The position numbers and the translations under genes were made by a program. 64,000 bases of DNA from Candidatus Cloacimonas sp. (GTDB lineage: Bacteria; Cloacimonadota; Cloacimonadia; Cloacimonadales; Cloacimonadaceae): contig JALOCJ010000007.1 in the NCBI GenBank assembly GCA_023227825.1, positions 62,001 through 126,000 of the forward strand, in the 5' to 3' direction. Below, piece by piece: positions 24,885 through 35,400 of the stretch. The notes beneath the pieces are model-generated. The model searched no databases. It saw only the letters and a list, made by a program, of their open reading frames with translations, and was not told where the DNA came from. Every line of letters begins with the position of its first letter. The stretch's first letter is position 1.

Positions 24885-26630
24885 TTAATTGTTCTCCAGT
24901 TCGTGCAATACTTTTTTAGCTTTTTCCTGATAGATGGGGTTTTGATCATCTTCCTTTGCGGATTGTAAGTGTTTAATTGCTTCTTCTTTTTTTTGATTAG
25001 ACAAAAGAATCATTCCAATATGATAGGATATTTCTCCTGGAGTATCTTTCATTTGTATAGGAATATTGATATGTTCCAATGCCTTAGAAAAATTAGCAGT
25101 TAGATAATAAAACCAAGCCAAGCTATCTTGGTAATAAGGATTTGCGGGGTCTAAAGCAACGGCTCTTTGAATCAATAATCCGCCTTCCTCAATAAACTGT
25201 GGATAATCCAAAAGAGAATAACCCAAGTCATTAAGAAATAGAGAATTATCCGGAAACTTATTAACAGCTTTTCGTAATGTAGCTATCTTTTCTTCTTCCT
25301 TGCCTTTATTTTGGTAATACTGAAGGAGAAAAGTCCAATCCTCCAGTTCACCCAAGTTTTTTTGCAGGAAGAAATTGGAAAGTTCAGCTCTTGCTTGAAG
25401 CAAATCCTCAGAGTTAGAGGACATAGTTTTAGAAGCAATTTTCAGATAACGCGAAAATACATCTTCCGGTAGTCGTTTTTGAACTGCGGAAACAAATTCA
25501 TCCGCAAACAGGAAATTTGTTTCCTGTTCATAAGTTTGTGCCGGCATAGATTGTTTCAACATTGCATACAAAATCACATCCTGGACATCTTGAGCCGAAT
25601 TAAAGTAATCAACATAAACAGAAGGTTCCGGTAACTTATCGGAAAAAAGAGCTTCCGCAAAAAGAAAGGAAACTACTTTAGAATCGGTAACAGGGTCTGG
25701 CTTTTTATTTAATAAAAAACGGGAAATTTCCTGCAAGATATCTGTTTTATCTTCCAAATACGCAGAAAAAGCCAGTTCCCCTATCAAAGAAGAATCCTTT
25801 GTATTCAGCATAATAGAACTTAAAGCATTAACTACTTCAAAGCGACGATTGCGATTTGCCACTTGTAAAAAGTATAACATCTTGTCTTTATCTTGGGGAT
25901 AGCTGTAAGTCCCGAATTTTTTTAGTGCTTCCTCTTTGCCAAGATATTGGAGCGTAATTTCACTAAGCAGATTATCCGTTTCCGGTTTTGGCTCAAGTTC
26001 GTATGCTTTTTTTATCAGAGTTACAGAGCGTTTAGGATTTATTAGGGCATACATTTTAGCGGTAAGAATTATATCTTCAGGATTGTTATCGGCATATTTA
26101 AGAGCAAGTTCCAGAAGGTTTTCCTCTCCTGTTTTATCTATTTTATAATCCCAATAGAATTTACGCAGATAATTTAAAGTTGAAGGATAATATATAACAC
26201 TTTCCGAAACTACCCAAGCAAGCCCTTCTTCATTATTGGCTGTGCTGTAAACAGAATAAGCTAAATTCAAAAGGTCGTTATCAAACATCATTTCTTTTCT
26301 GGCTTGGTCAAATTGGCTAACCGTAATTTCGGCATCCTGCTGTTTACTTAAAAAGGCATAAGTGCTATTAACTAAAATCTGTTTTTTAATTTGATAGCTG
26401 CGAAAGTCCTGTTCCAAAGCCAGATGATAATAATTATCTGCCTTCAGATAGTCCCCTTCATAATGTTTTAGCGAAGCAGATATATAATAATAAAGAGAAG
26501 GAATATTGGGCTTGGAATCATCTACAATAGTTCTTTGAGGTGTTTCTTGAGGTCCTGCACAGGCAGATAAAATAAGCAGCAAAAAAGCCAGCCAAAGCAG
26601 AAACTGCCTTTTAGATAAGATGTTTCTCAT
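24885..26630 (-). CDS. TPR-repeat lipoprotein
   Basis: A 581-residue outer-membrane or periplasmic lipoprotein. A signal peptide with lipobox LSAC (cysteine at 24) is followed by tetratricopeptide helices, clearest at the C-terminus (FLNDLGYSLLDYPQFIEEGG, QRAVALDPANPYYQDSLAWF, EEAIKHLQSAKEDDQNPIYQ). TPR lipoproteins of this size often act as scaffolds in envelope assembly. The start overlaps the end of the DUF4837 gene (ATGA), so the two lipoproteins are made together. I cannot give a specific role. Confidence 0.8.
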   Translation of the reverse strand: MRNILSKRQFLLWLAFLLLILSACAGPQETPQRTIVDDSKPNIPSLYYYISASLKHYEGDYLKADNYYHLALEQDFRSYQIKKQILVNSTYAFLSKQQDAEITVSQFDQARKEMMFDNDLLNLAYSVYSTANNEEGLAWVVSESVIYYPSTLNYLRKFYWDYKIDKTGEENLLELALKYADNNPEDIILTAKMYALINPKRSVTLIKKAYELEPKPETDNLLSEITLQYLGKEEALKKFGTYSYPQDKDKMLYFLQVANRNRRFEVVNALSSIMLNTKDSSLIGELAFSAYLEDKTDILQEISRFLLNKKPDPVTDSKVVSFLFAEALFSDKLPEPSVYVDYFNSAQDVQDVILYAMLKQSMPAQTYEQETNFLFADEFVSAVQKRLPEDVFSRYLKIASKTMSSNSEDLLQARAELSNFFLQKNLGELEDWTFLLQYYQNKGKEEEKIATLRKAVNKFPDNSLFLNDLGYSLLDYPQFIEEGGLLIQRAVALDPANPYYQDSLAWFYYLTANFSKALEHINIPIQMKDTPGEISYHIGMILLSNQKKEEAIKHLQSAKEDDQNPIYQEKAKKVLHELENN

Positions 26631-27688
26631 TTAATTTCCAGGGAATTGGCAATAACATACAATTCCACCAGAACGGGAAGTTTGTCTCCAGCAGGAAAAT
26701 AAACGCTGCCATCTATAATGTAAGCAGTTTTAGTTTTCTCATCCCAAAAACCATAGCTCTGAAAACCACCTCCGATTGCATATTTCATATTTTTCCAGGC
26801 ACCTAAGAGACGATAGCCAGGATGTTTTTTAAAAGTGAAGGGCTCTTTCCGCACAAGTTCAGGGTCAAATTCATCCCCTTCAAAGTATTTTTTCCCTATT
26901 TCTTGGCGTTTGGCAATCAACCAATTTAGGTCAACTTTGTTTTCCGGCATTGGTTCATAGTAAACAGAGATATATTTATCAGGAATTTCTCTATTTTCCA
27001 ATCGGGCTCTGTATAGAAAACAAAGAAACCTGCCTACTTTATCATTAGAATACAAACGGTAAGTATCAGGAATTTTCAGAGAAAAAGGATAGTTATCAAA
27101 AAAGGAGAGGTCTATCACTTTTCCCTGATAAGCATAATAACCCTGACGATTTGTAAAACGCTTTAAAAGCAGAGAAAAGATATTTTCCGCTTGCAAAGCG
27201 CCTATTTTTTGCAGGGATTTGGCGTCTTTACCTAACAGGAAAAGCACAATTTGATCGCAGCAATTAAGGTTTTCACTGGTAAAAAGTTCTCCGCCTGTTT
27301 GTTGCACTCTTTTAATAAAATCCTGATTGAGTACACTTTTCATATAGATAGAAACGGGTAAATCACTTTCCAGGTTGCCGATATAAACCAGATTTTTGAA
27401 TTTGGATAATCTCTTAACATCCTTGATGTCAGCAATCACTAAGTTAAAATACTGCTCAGGATAAACAATATTTATTTGCTGTTCAATTGCACTGCCAATA
27501 AAGGGTTTTAGACCTTGCCAATCAATAGAATCACAAAATACATACACATCTCTATCATCTCCCATAGCTAAGGGTTTGGAATGGTCAATTACTTTATCGT
27601 AAACAGTGTAGCGCTCTATTTTGCTTCCTTCTTTGGAGCAGGCAAAGAGAATTGGTAACAGCAGCAGAAAAAGCATAAATTTACGCAT
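26627..27688 (-). CDS. DUF4837-family lipoprotein
   Basis: A 353-residue lipoprotein with signal peptide and lipobox LFAC (cysteine at 17). The pattern KPLAMGDDRDVYVFCDSIDW, then NLVYIGNLESD and a C-terminal YRLLGAWKNMKYAIGGGFQS, agrees with the DUF4837 family, which is best known from Bacteroidetes-like diderms and has no assigned function. It overlaps pgsA by 8 bp and the TPR lipoprotein by 4 bp. Membrane-lipid and lipoprotein neighbours suggest an envelope role. Confidence 0.7.
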   Translation of the reverse strand: MRKFMLFLLLLPILFACSKEGSKIERYTVYDKVIDHSKPLAMGDDRDVYVFCDSIDWQGLKPFIGSAIEQQINIVYPEQYFNLVIADIKDVKRLSKFKNLVYIGNLESDLPVSIYMKSVLNQDFIKRVQQTGGELFTSENLNCCDQIVLFLLGKDAKSLQKIGALQAENIFSLLLKRFTNRQGYYAYQGKVIDLSFFDNYPFSLKIPDTYRLYSNDKVGRFLCFLYRARLENREIPDKYISVYYEPMPENKVDLNWLIAKRQEIGKKYFEGDEFDPELVRKEPFTFKKHPGYRLLGAWKNMKYAIGGGFQSYGFWDEKTKTAYIIDGSVYFPAGDKLPVLVELYVIANSLEIK

Positions 27689-28244
27689 AGTTAGTCCTTT
27701 TTGTTATCGTTATTATATAGTTAAAACCACTAAGCACAGTAATCAATGCCACAAACCAAAACCAGATATTGATTATCAGAATTACCAGGGGAGGAACAGG
27801 ATTGATAAATACCCAAAAAACAAAAGCAACAATAATTCCTGCCATTTGCAGAACAGTTTTCAGTTTACCGAAAAAATCAGCCGGCACAACAATCCCTTTT
27901 TTCTGATAAACTTCACGCAGAATAGTTATTACAAGTTCGCGAACAAGAATAATAAAGAATATTACAATACTAACCCGGAAAGGAGGAAGCCAACACAAAC
28001 CAGCCAGCGCAGAAAGAACGATCAATTTATCTGCCAAAGGGTCCATCAGCTTACCAAAATCACTTATGATGTTCATTTTACGGGCTAACATTCCATCCAG
28101 ATAATCGGTAAAACAAGCAACAATGAAAATTATTAGGGCAATCAATATCCGGGCAGGTATTTTAGTTAAAAACAGAAAATAGAGAAATACCGGCACCAGG
28201 ATTATCCTGAAAACAGTTAAATAATTAGGTAAATGGCGTATCAT
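27681..28244 (-). CDS. pgsA: CDP-diacylglycerol-glycerol-3-phosphate 3-phosphatidyltransferase
   Basis: Inner-membrane enzyme that makes phosphatidylglycerol phosphate from CDP-diacylglycerol and glycerol-3-phosphate. The CDP-alcohol phosphotransferase signature is complete: DYLDGMLARKMNIISDFGKL then MDPLAD, with the required aspartates and DG-AR spacing. Several hydrophobic helices follow (for example VSIVIFFIILVRELVITIL). Length (187 residues) is typical. It overlaps the FtsX-like gene by 20 bp. Confidence 0.9.
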   Translation of the reverse strand: MIRHLPNYLTVFRIILVPVFLYFLFLTKIPARILIALIIFIVACFTDYLDGMLARKMNIISDFGKLMDPLADKLIVLSALAGLCWLPPFRVSIVIFFIILVRELVITILREVYQKKGIVVPADFFGKLKTVLQMAGIIVAFVFWVFINPVPPLVILIINIWFWFVALITVLSGFNYIITITKRTNYA

Positions 28245-29103
28245 TCTTGAGTTCTTTGTTTTCCATAGTATCCATTTCTTCAGGAGTAATCACTTCAACA
28301 GGATTTTCCTGTAGAACAACCTGCTGTTCAAAACTGTGCAATATAAAATAGTTGATCATAGTTCCCAAAATTACAGTTCCAGCTTGAGCTAAAAATACCC
28401 AATAAGGAATTACCTGAGGTAGGGGCTTAAAATAGACATAAGCAAAATAAGCAAGAAGACATAGAGGCAAGGGCACAATTAACATTAACAATGTATGTTG
28501 CAGACCCTGTCTTTGATGGCGGATATTTTCCACCGCACTATATTTATACCTTTTATAATGTAGCAGAGTATTCAGTTCCAGAGTAGTGCGGGAAAATACA
28601 AAAATCAGCAACATTAGCACAGCTGTAAACACATTGAACACAATATTATAAAGGTCTAATTGCATAAGTTCCTGAATTATTAAACTATATGCATTGGACT
28701 GACTGTCTATATCTGTTTCCGGAATATGGGACCGTAAAATATCCATAATTACGGGTTTATTGCTTATGGAAATACGGTTTGGCTGAAGATTTATCGTTAT
28801 TACATCGGGTATAGCATAATCCTTAATCATCTCTTCATTCAAAGGTAAACCATAAGCTTGAATCAGTTCCGTAGCTGCCTGTAAAGCTGTTTCGTGCACT
28901 ACATTTTTAATTCCCGGAACGGTCTTCAGTTCTGTTAAAATTGGAGTAACCTTTGTTGTATCGGCAATATAGGCATAAATAGGCAGGTTTGCCATTTTTT
29001 CCAGCTTATCTTTTTCCTTTGAACCTATACTATAGTTCAGGTAAAGCCAGGCACTGAATAATATTACAAGGGTTAAAAGAATCAAGAAAAAGCGAGTTTT
29101 CAT
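28225..29103 (-). CDS. FtsX-like membrane protein
   Basis: A 292-residue protein with one N-terminal transmembrane helix, a periplasmic loop of about 130 residues and three C-terminal helices, the FtsX layout. The loop contains TELKTVPGIKNVVHETALQA, like the extracellular domain of FtsX, the permease-like partner of the ATPase FtsE in septal peptidoglycan hydrolase control. The frame can be read from 29151, but the ATG at 29103 follows AAGGAT and starts with a proper signal-anchor (MKTRFFLILL), so I prefer it. No ftsE gene adjoins it, which is unusual. A second possibility is an FtsX-fold permease with another partner. Confidence 0.6.
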   Translation of the reverse strand: MKTRFFLILLTLVILFSAWLYLNYSIGSKEKDKLEKMANLPIYAYIADTTKVTPILTELKTVPGIKNVVHETALQAATELIQAYGLPLNEEMIKDYAIPDVITINLQPNRISISNKPVIMDILRSHIPETDIDSQSNAYSLIIQELMQLDLYNIVFNVFTAVLMLLIFVFSRTTLELNTLLHYKRYKYSAVENIRHQRQGLQHTLLMLIVPLPLCLLAYFAYVYFKPLPQVIPYWVFLAQAGTVILGTMINYFILHSFEQQVVLQENPVEVITPEEMDTMENKELKNDTPFT

Positions 29104-29238
29104 AGCGTTATCCTTTTTGAAAGTGAAAGTGAAAACAGCCGATAAATTCATAAAAATTTATCTTAAGAGCGGTCTTATCAGGAAATACATCCCGGATAAC
29201 AATAGTTTTTGATAGCGGAATAATAAAAAGCATTGTAT

Positions 29239-30150
29239 TTACCTTGATAGTTCCAGCATGCGGTTTATAGCTTTTCTTGCTTTTTGAGCTATGTTTGGTT
29301 TCACGCTAATTACATATTGATTATATTTTAGGGCGTTATAAACTTTTTCTAGAGTGGTCTTTTTCATATTTTTACAAATTGCCTTCGGAGATAGAGGAAT
29401 TAGAGATTTTTCCGGATAAATATGCTGCAGATATTCCGTCAGCCCAATTTCCGTAGCGATTATTGCTTTATCATTATTTTTCACCCAATCCACCATTCCG
29501 CCTGTAGAAACCACCAAATCAGCATATTTAATAATCTGCGGATCGCATTCCGGATGCACTAAGAGTTTATAATCCGGATATTTACTTTTTACAGTTAAAA
29601 CATCTTCTGCGCTGAAACCATATTGATGAACTACACAGTATCCATCCCAGGTTATTACTTTTTTCCCGCTTTGTTGAGCAGCCCAGGAGCCCAAATTGCG
29701 GTCCGGAACAAATAAAATCGGCTTTTCAGCGCTAAAGGACTTCAGGATTTTAACCGCATTGGAGGATGTACAGCAAACATCACTTTCGGCTTTCACTTCC
29801 ACAGAAGAATTTACATAACACACAACCGGGGAACCGGGATAATTTTGTTTAAATGCCTTTAGCTGTTTTAAAGTAATCATATCTGCCATTGGACAACCGG
29901 CATCAATAACAGGCAGCAAAACAGTAGATTCCGGATTTAGAATAGCTGCGGTTTCTGCCATAAATTTCACTCCGCAGAAAACAATCAAAGGTGCTTTCAC
30001 TTCTTTTGCCAAAATAGAGAGCTGTAAAGAATCACCTCGGTAATCAGCCAGGTCTTGAATTTCTATATTTTGGTAATTATGAGCCAAAATCAGCGCATTT
30101 TTTTCTGCCTTCAGGCGTTTTATTTCCTGAATTAGTTCATCTTTTACCAT
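29239..30150 (-). CDS. nadA: Quinolinate synthase
   Basis: 4Fe-4S enzyme condensing iminoaspartate and dihydroxyacetone phosphate to quinolinate in NAD synthesis. The 303-residue length matches NadA. Motifs include LAHNYQNIEIQDLADYRGDS near residue 22 and three probable cluster cysteines in SDVCCTSSNAV, VHPECDPQI and AICKNMKKTTLEKV. It starts 2 bp after dut and has nadD as a distant partner in this window. No nadB or nadC is adjacent. Confidence 0.95.
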   Translation of the reverse strand: MVKDELIQEIKRLKAEKNALILAHNYQNIEIQDLADYRGDSLQLSILAKEVKAPLIVFCGVKFMAETAAILNPESTVLLPVIDAGCPMADMITLKQLKAFKQNYPGSPVVCYVNSSVEVKAESDVCCTSSNAVKILKSFSAEKPILFVPDRNLGSWAAQQSGKKVITWDGYCVVHQYGFSAEDVLTVKSKYPDYKLLVHPECDPQIIKYADLVVSTGGMVDWVKNNDKAIIATEIGLTEYLQHIYPEKSLIPLSPKAICKNMKKTTLEKVYNALKYNQYVISVKPNIAQKARKAINRMLELSR

Positions 30151-30152
30151 TT

Positions 30153-30587
30153 TTATTGTCCCGTATGACCAAAACCCCCGTCTTGTCTTAAGCTTTCGGA
30201 AAGAGCTTGAGCTTCAATAAGTTGAGGAGAAATTATAGGGCAAAAAACAATTTGTGCAACACGCATTTCGGGCTCTATCCGAAGAGGATTGGGGCTAAGG
30301 TTGATCAGAATAACTTTTATTTCACCCCTATAATCGGAATCAATAGTGCCAGGACTGTTCAAAATGCTTAGTCCCAAAGTGGAAGATAAACCGCTACGAG
30401 GTCTGATTTGTGCTTCATAACCTACGGGAATTTCTAAGGCAATGCCTGTAGGAATTTGTTTCCATTCTAAAGGATTTAAAACAACCGGCTCTGAAATATC
30501 AGCAAAAAGATCAAAGCCCGAAGCGTTTTGTGTCATCTTTTGCGGGATAGTAGCAGTTGGAGTTAGTTTTTGCACAGCAATATTCAT
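30153..30587 (-). CDS. dut: dUTP diphosphatase
   Basis: Trimeric dUTPase that removes dUTP and supplies dUMP. All five family motifs are visible in 144 residues: GFDLFADI, RPRSGLS, GTIDSDYRGEIKV, MRVAQIVF and the C-terminal RQDGGFGHTGQ. Its ATG overlaps the stop of the polyprenyl synthase gene by 4 bp. Confidence 0.96.
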   Translation of the reverse strand: MNIAVQKLTPTATIPQKMTQNASGFDLFADISEPVVLNPLEWKQIPTGIALEIPVGYEAQIRPRSGLSSTLGLSILNSPGTIDSDYRGEIKVILINLSPNPLRIEPEMRVAQIVFCPIISPQLIEAQALSESLRQDGGFGHTGQ

Positions 30588-31474
30588 TCTTTCCTTCCTA
30601 ATAGATATTCAGCCAGAATGTCCAGTTTTAATGCTTTTTCCCCTAAGGGCACAATTATTTCTCTTGCCTTTTCCGTAAGTTCTTCTGCCTTTTTGTGGGA
30701 TTCTGCAATGCCGTAAACAGCAGGAAAAGTAACTTTAGCATTTTCCGCATCCCGACCAGGAGTTTTTCCTGTTTCTTCTTGCGTTCCTTCAATATCAAGA
30801 AGATCATCTACAATCTGAAAAACCAGTCCAATCAACTTTCCATATTCATCCAAAATTTTCAAGTCCTCTTCTTCAGCTTCACCGGCAAGAGCTCCAAAAC
30901 GTATACTCAGGTTTATAAGGCGGGCAGTTTTGTTTTCGTGAATATAGTTCAGGGTTTTTTTATCCACTTTTTTGCCTTCAGATTCAATATCAACCATCTG
31001 ACCTGCAATTAAACCTTTGATTCCAACTTCTTTAGCTAGTTCATGAACAAATTGCACTTTCAGCTTTGCTTCCAGTTCAGCTAAAGTAATTAATTCAAAA
31101 GCACTTAAGAGTAATGCATCTCCAGCCAGCAAAGCAACTCCTTCTCCAAAAACACTATGGCAGGATTTTTTACCCCTTCGCATATCGGCATCATCAATAT
31201 CAGGCAGATCATCATGAACTAGGGAATAAGTATGAATCATTTCTATGCCTGCTGCGACGGGAGTGATTATTTCAATATAAGGATGGAACATCTCAAAGGT
31301 AGTCATTGTTAAATAGGGTCTTAAGCGTTTGCCACCTGCGAAAACACTGTAACGCATTGCTTTATGAAGGTCTTTAGGATATTCATCTTTGCGCGGAAGA
31401 AAACGGTCTAATATGATATTTACCAGCTCCTGCTTTTCCTTCATATCCCTCTTTAAAAGTAACTTTCTATCCAT
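30584..31474 (-). CDS. ispA: Polyprenyl (farnesyl/geranylgeranyl) diphosphate synthase
   Basis: Head-to-tail condensation of isopentenyl diphosphate onto allylic diphosphates. The first aspartate-rich motif is HDDLPDIDDADMRRG near residue 90 and the second is QIVDDLLDIEG near 215. FAGGKRLRPYL near 50 and GQMVDIESEG near 160 are also typical. Length (296 residues) and the gene pair xseB-ispA agree with IspA. The ATG at 31474 overlaps xseB by 8 bp; an in-frame ATG at 31444 is an alternative. Product chain length cannot be fixed from sequence. Confidence 0.9.
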   Translation of the reverse strand: MDRKLLLKRDMKEKQELVNIILDRFLPRKDEYPKDLHKAMRYSVFAGGKRLRPYLTMTTFEMFHPYIEIITPVAAGIEMIHTYSLVHDDLPDIDDADMRRGKKSCHSVFGEGVALLAGDALLLSAFELITLAELEAKLKVQFVHELAKEVGIKGLIAGQMVDIESEGKKVDKKTLNYIHENKTARLINLSIRFGALAGEAEEEDLKILDEYGKLIGLVFQIVDDLLDIEGTQEETGKTPGRDAENAKVTFPAVYGIAESHKKAEELTEKAREIIVPLGEKALKLDILAEYLLGRKE

Positions 31475-31709
31475 TACTGCCTTCTATTCCCTGCTGAGAG
31501 GAGAGCTGTTCACTAAGGATTTTAATTTTTGCCTCGGCTGCTCCTAAACGACTTTGACAGTGTTTCAAATATGCGACTCCCGCTTCATATAGCGATAGCA
31601 ATTCATCTAAACTGGTTTCTCCTGTAGATAAGCGGTCTACAATTTTTTCCAATTCTTTTAAGGACTCTTCAAAGCTCATTGCCTTAATTTTTTCCTGATC
31701 TATGTTCAT
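31467..31709 (-). CDS. xseB: Exodeoxyribonuclease VII small subunit
   Basis: An 80-residue XseB: MSFEESLKELEKIVDRLSTG followed by ETSLDELLSLYEAGVAYLK and a C-terminal coiled region, the usual three-helix small subunit that binds XseA. The frame extends to 31775, but that would run through the promoter; the ATG at 31709 with GTGAGGTG upstream is the start. It leads the operon xseB-ispA-dut-nadA and onward. No xseA gene is in the window. Confidence 0.9.
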   Translation of the reverse strand: MNIDQEKIKAMSFEESLKELEKIVDRLSTGETSLDELLSLYEAGVAYLKHCQSRLGAAEAKIKILSEQLSSQQGIEGSNG

Positions 31710-31742
31710 TTTCACCTCACTACTATAAATTATAATAGTTTC

Positions 31743-31771
31743 CTTATACAGGACTAATGTTATTTTGTCAA
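31743..31771 (-). promoter_or_regulatory. Promoter of the xseB-ispA-dut-nadA operon
   Basis: On the minus strand, TTGACA (31771-31766) and TATAAG (31748-31743) are separated by 17 bp, about 35 bp before the xseB ATG. This is one of the best promoter matches in the window, and it fixes the xseB start. Confidence 0.7.
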
Positions 31772-32031
31772 TCACAAATTTCTCAGCCCCTGATTTGCAA
31801 AAACAGAGAACAGGTTTTACTTCTTTTCTTTTGCAGTTAAACGGGGTGGAGAATTCTATTCTGTTACAGCAAAGTAAAGCATCTAAAATTTCTGTATTTG
31901 TTCCCTTTGTAAAATTAGAATTCCTCTGCAGAATAGTTTGAACCCTGTTATTCCATCATAATAATTTAATATGTATCAAGATTTTAGATATAAATATTGT
32001 CTATCCTGCCCGAACTAAATTCTATCTCTTC

Positions 32032-32113
32032 CCTAATTGCATTGCTTACTCATTGCCTACCCATTACGGATGGCATCCGTAATAAGTCCGTAATGATAAG
32101 GCAATGCTATTTG
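32032..32113 (+). repeat. ATTACGGAT hairpin element, copy 1
   Basis: About 80 bp with a perfect 9-bp inner stem, ATTACGGAT (32063-32071) with loop GGC and ATCCGTAAT (32075-32083). The outer arms GCATTGCTT and AAGGCAATGC also pair. A nearly identical copy in the same orientation is at 45792-45874. Confidence 0.75.
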
Positions 32114-32345
32114 GAACAAATGGATAAGTGATTCAAAATGAATATAGAGGGAATATAATGCGGAATGCATATATAATTTTATATGCTTTTGGTGTTCTTA
32201 AAGTTTTTGGCGGTTAAAATAATGCTGAGGTATGGTGTAATTCGTCTACACTTTTCTGCGAAATATGCGGAATCTGTTAAAGACATCTGCTTTCTCTGCA
32301 AACTGACTTGACGATTTAGATTGACGAAAAATCTTCTCTCAATTC

Positions 32346-32375
32346 TTGTCACTATAACATAATGTTAAATATAAA
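32346..32375 (+). promoter_or_regulatory. Candidate nifJ promoter
   Basis: TTGTCA (32346-32351) and TATAAA (32370-32375), 18 bp apart, 25 bp before the ATG. Moderate match. Confidence 0.4.
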
Positions 32376-32400
32376 AATATGAAATATAAGGAGTTATCCA

Positions 32401-35400
32401 ATGGCTAAACAAACCAAAGCCACAATGGATGGTAATACTGCTGCAGCGCACATTGCTTATGCTTTTGCTGAAGTAGCTGCCATTTATCCCATTACACCTT
32501 CTTCTACAATGGGTGAACTGGTTGATGCCTGGGCTTCCGAAGGCAAAAAAAATATTAATGGTACTAAAGTAGATGTAATTGAAATGCAAAGTGAAGCCGG
32601 AGCTGCTGGCGCCGTGCATGGTTCACTTTCTGCTGGTGCCGTAACAACAACTTTTACTGCTTCCCAAGGTTTAATGTTAATGCTTCCGAATATGCATAAA
32701 ATTGCGGGTGAGATGCTGCCTACGGTTTTTTATGTATCGGCAAGGTCTTTGGCAGCTCAATCCCTATCTATTTTTGGGGATCATAGTGATGTAATGAGTG
32801 TTAGAAATACCGGTTTTGCCTTAATTGCCTGTAACAGTGTGCAGGAAGTGATGGATTTGGGCTTAGTAGCTCAGCTGGCTACAATGAAAACCCGGATTCC
32901 TTTTCTGGTATTTTTTGACGGTTTTAGAACCAGCCACGAGCTTCAAAAAATAAATGTGATTGACTATGAAACAATAGCAGAACTGAATGACCCTGCCTTA
33001 GTAGAAGTATTTCGGAAAAATGCTTTAACTCCTGATAAGCCGCGAATGAAAGTTGGTCAGGAAGCTCCCGATGTATATTTTCAGGGTAGAGAAACCAGTA
33101 ATTTATATTATGCCAAGGCACCTGCCATAATTGCTGAAACTATGCAGCAGGTGGCAGAAAAAACAGGACGCCATTATCAGCTTTTTGAATATGCAGGTCA
33201 TCCCGAAGCAGAAGATATTATTGTGGCTATGGGAAGCAGTTGTGAAACCATTCAGGAAACGATTGAATGGCTGAATGAAAAACGCTCAATGAAACTTGGC
33301 TTGATAAAAGTGCATTTATATCGCCCTTTCTGTGTCCAAAGTTTTATATCGGCAATCCCTGAAAGCGTGAAAAGAATTGCCGTTTTAGATAGAACTAAAG
33401 AACCCGGTTCAATTGGTGAACCCCTTTATCTGGATGTGGTTTCTGCTCTTAAGAACCGTCCTGATACTTATGTTATTGGCGGAAGATACGGTTTATCCAG
33501 TAAGGAATTTACTCCTTCAATGGTCCTTAGCGTTTATAAACACTTGGCAAAAAAGGGCTTTCATAGTTTCACAGTAGGCATTGAAGATGATGTTTCTCAT
33601 CTTTCTTTGCCTGTAGACGAAGTTATCAATACTGTTCCTGAAGGCACAATTTCCTGCAAATTCTGGGGCTTAGGTTCAGATGGAACAGTCGGTGCCAATA
33701 AAAACAGCATCAAAATTATCGGTGATAATACCGATATGTATGCTCAGGGTTATTTTCAATACGACAGCAAAAAAAGCGGTGGAATAACCCGCAGCCATTT
33801 ACGTTTCGGTAAAACTCCTATTCATAGTCAATATCTGGTTACTCAAGAGGATTTTGTTGCCTGCCACAATCAGGCATTTATCGGCAGATTTGATTTACTA
33901 AGTGGTATAAAAGAAAACGGTGTTTTCTTGCTAAATTCCAACTGGAGCGGAGAAGAGGTCTTTTATCATTTAACGCGTCCGATGCAGGAAACCATAATTA
34001 ACAAAAAGATAAAGTTTTACAATATAGACGGCTTAAAGATTGCAGAAGAAGTTGGTCTTGGCGGAAGAATCAATACTACAATGCAAACAGCATTCTTTCT
34101 TATTTCCGGTATCCTGGAACGCAATGAGGCAATCCAGTTAATTAAAGAATCCATAAAAAAGACCTATTCCCGCAAAGGTGAAGAAATAGTGCAAATGAAC
34201 TTAAACGCTGTAGATAAGGTTAATGCGGCATTAGTGCAAATTGAAGTTCCGCAAACCCTTCCAGATAAATATATGCCTCTGAAGAAACTAGTTCCCGAAA
34301 ATGCCGATGACTTTATCTTAAATGTAATTGAGCCCATTATGAGAGAAGAAGGAGACAAAGTTAAAGTAAGCCAAATGCCTTTGGATGGTTGTATTGAAAC
34401 CGGAACTGCCAAACTGGAAAAAAGAAGAGTGGCTCCTTCAGTTCCCCGTTGGCTGCCGGAAAAATGTATTCAATGCAATCAGTGTTCATTTGTCTGTCCG
34501 CATTCAGCAATTCGGGCAAAACTGATGAAAGAAGAAGACCTGGCTAATAAACCGGCAAGTTTTAATACCTTGAAAGCGACTGGTGCTCCTGGCTATGAAT
34601 ATAAAGTGCAGATTTATATTGACGATTGCCAAAGCTGTAAGGTCTGCGTGAATGAATGCCCTAAATCCGCTTTAGTGATGAGTCCTATTGAAGAAGAAAG
34701 AAGTAAAGGCGAACAAGTTAATTACGAATACTTTGAATCCCTGCCTAATGATGTTCTGGGCAACTTTAAAGAAACAACCGTTAAAGGCAGTCAGTTTAAA
34801 CAACCTCTTTTGGAATTCTCAGGTGCCTGTGCCGGTTGTGGTGAAACACCCTATATAAAACTTTTAACTCAGCTCTTTGGCGATAGAATGATTATTGCCA
34901 ACGCTACCGGCTGTTCCAGTATTTGGGGTGGAACTTTTCCTACTATTCCCTACTGTAAAAATAAGGACGGCAAAGGTCCTGCCTGGGCAAACAGTTTGTT
35001 TGAAGATAATGCGGAATACGGTTTTGGAATGAGATTGGCAATTCGTTCCCACCGTAAACTTTTGCAAAAAGCAATGCAGGAACTGCTGGATAAAAATATT
35101 CTTGCAGAACTGAAATCTGCAATTCAATATACTTTAGACAATTGGGATAAAATAGATGAACCGGCAAAAGCCAATGCTGATAAAATTAGAACTCTGCTTC
35201 CTAAGGCAATGGAAACTGCCTGCGAGGGATGTAAAGCCCTCCTAAAAAAAGTTCAGGAACTGCAGGACTATTTGATAGAGAAATCAATTTGGGCAATTGG
35301 AGGTGACGGTTGGGCTTATGATATTGGTTTTGGCGGTTTAGATCATACTTTGGCTTTAAATCAGAATCTCAATATCTTTGTAATGGATACCGAGGTCTAT

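Larger units (their letters stand above)
31772..32400. other. Divergent intergenic region upstream of nifJ
   Basis: About 630 bp between the xseB promoter and nifJ. It holds one copy of the ATTACGGAT hairpin repeat (32032-32113) and a candidate nifJ promoter (32346-32375). I find no ORF or RNA gene in the remainder. Confidence 0.5.
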
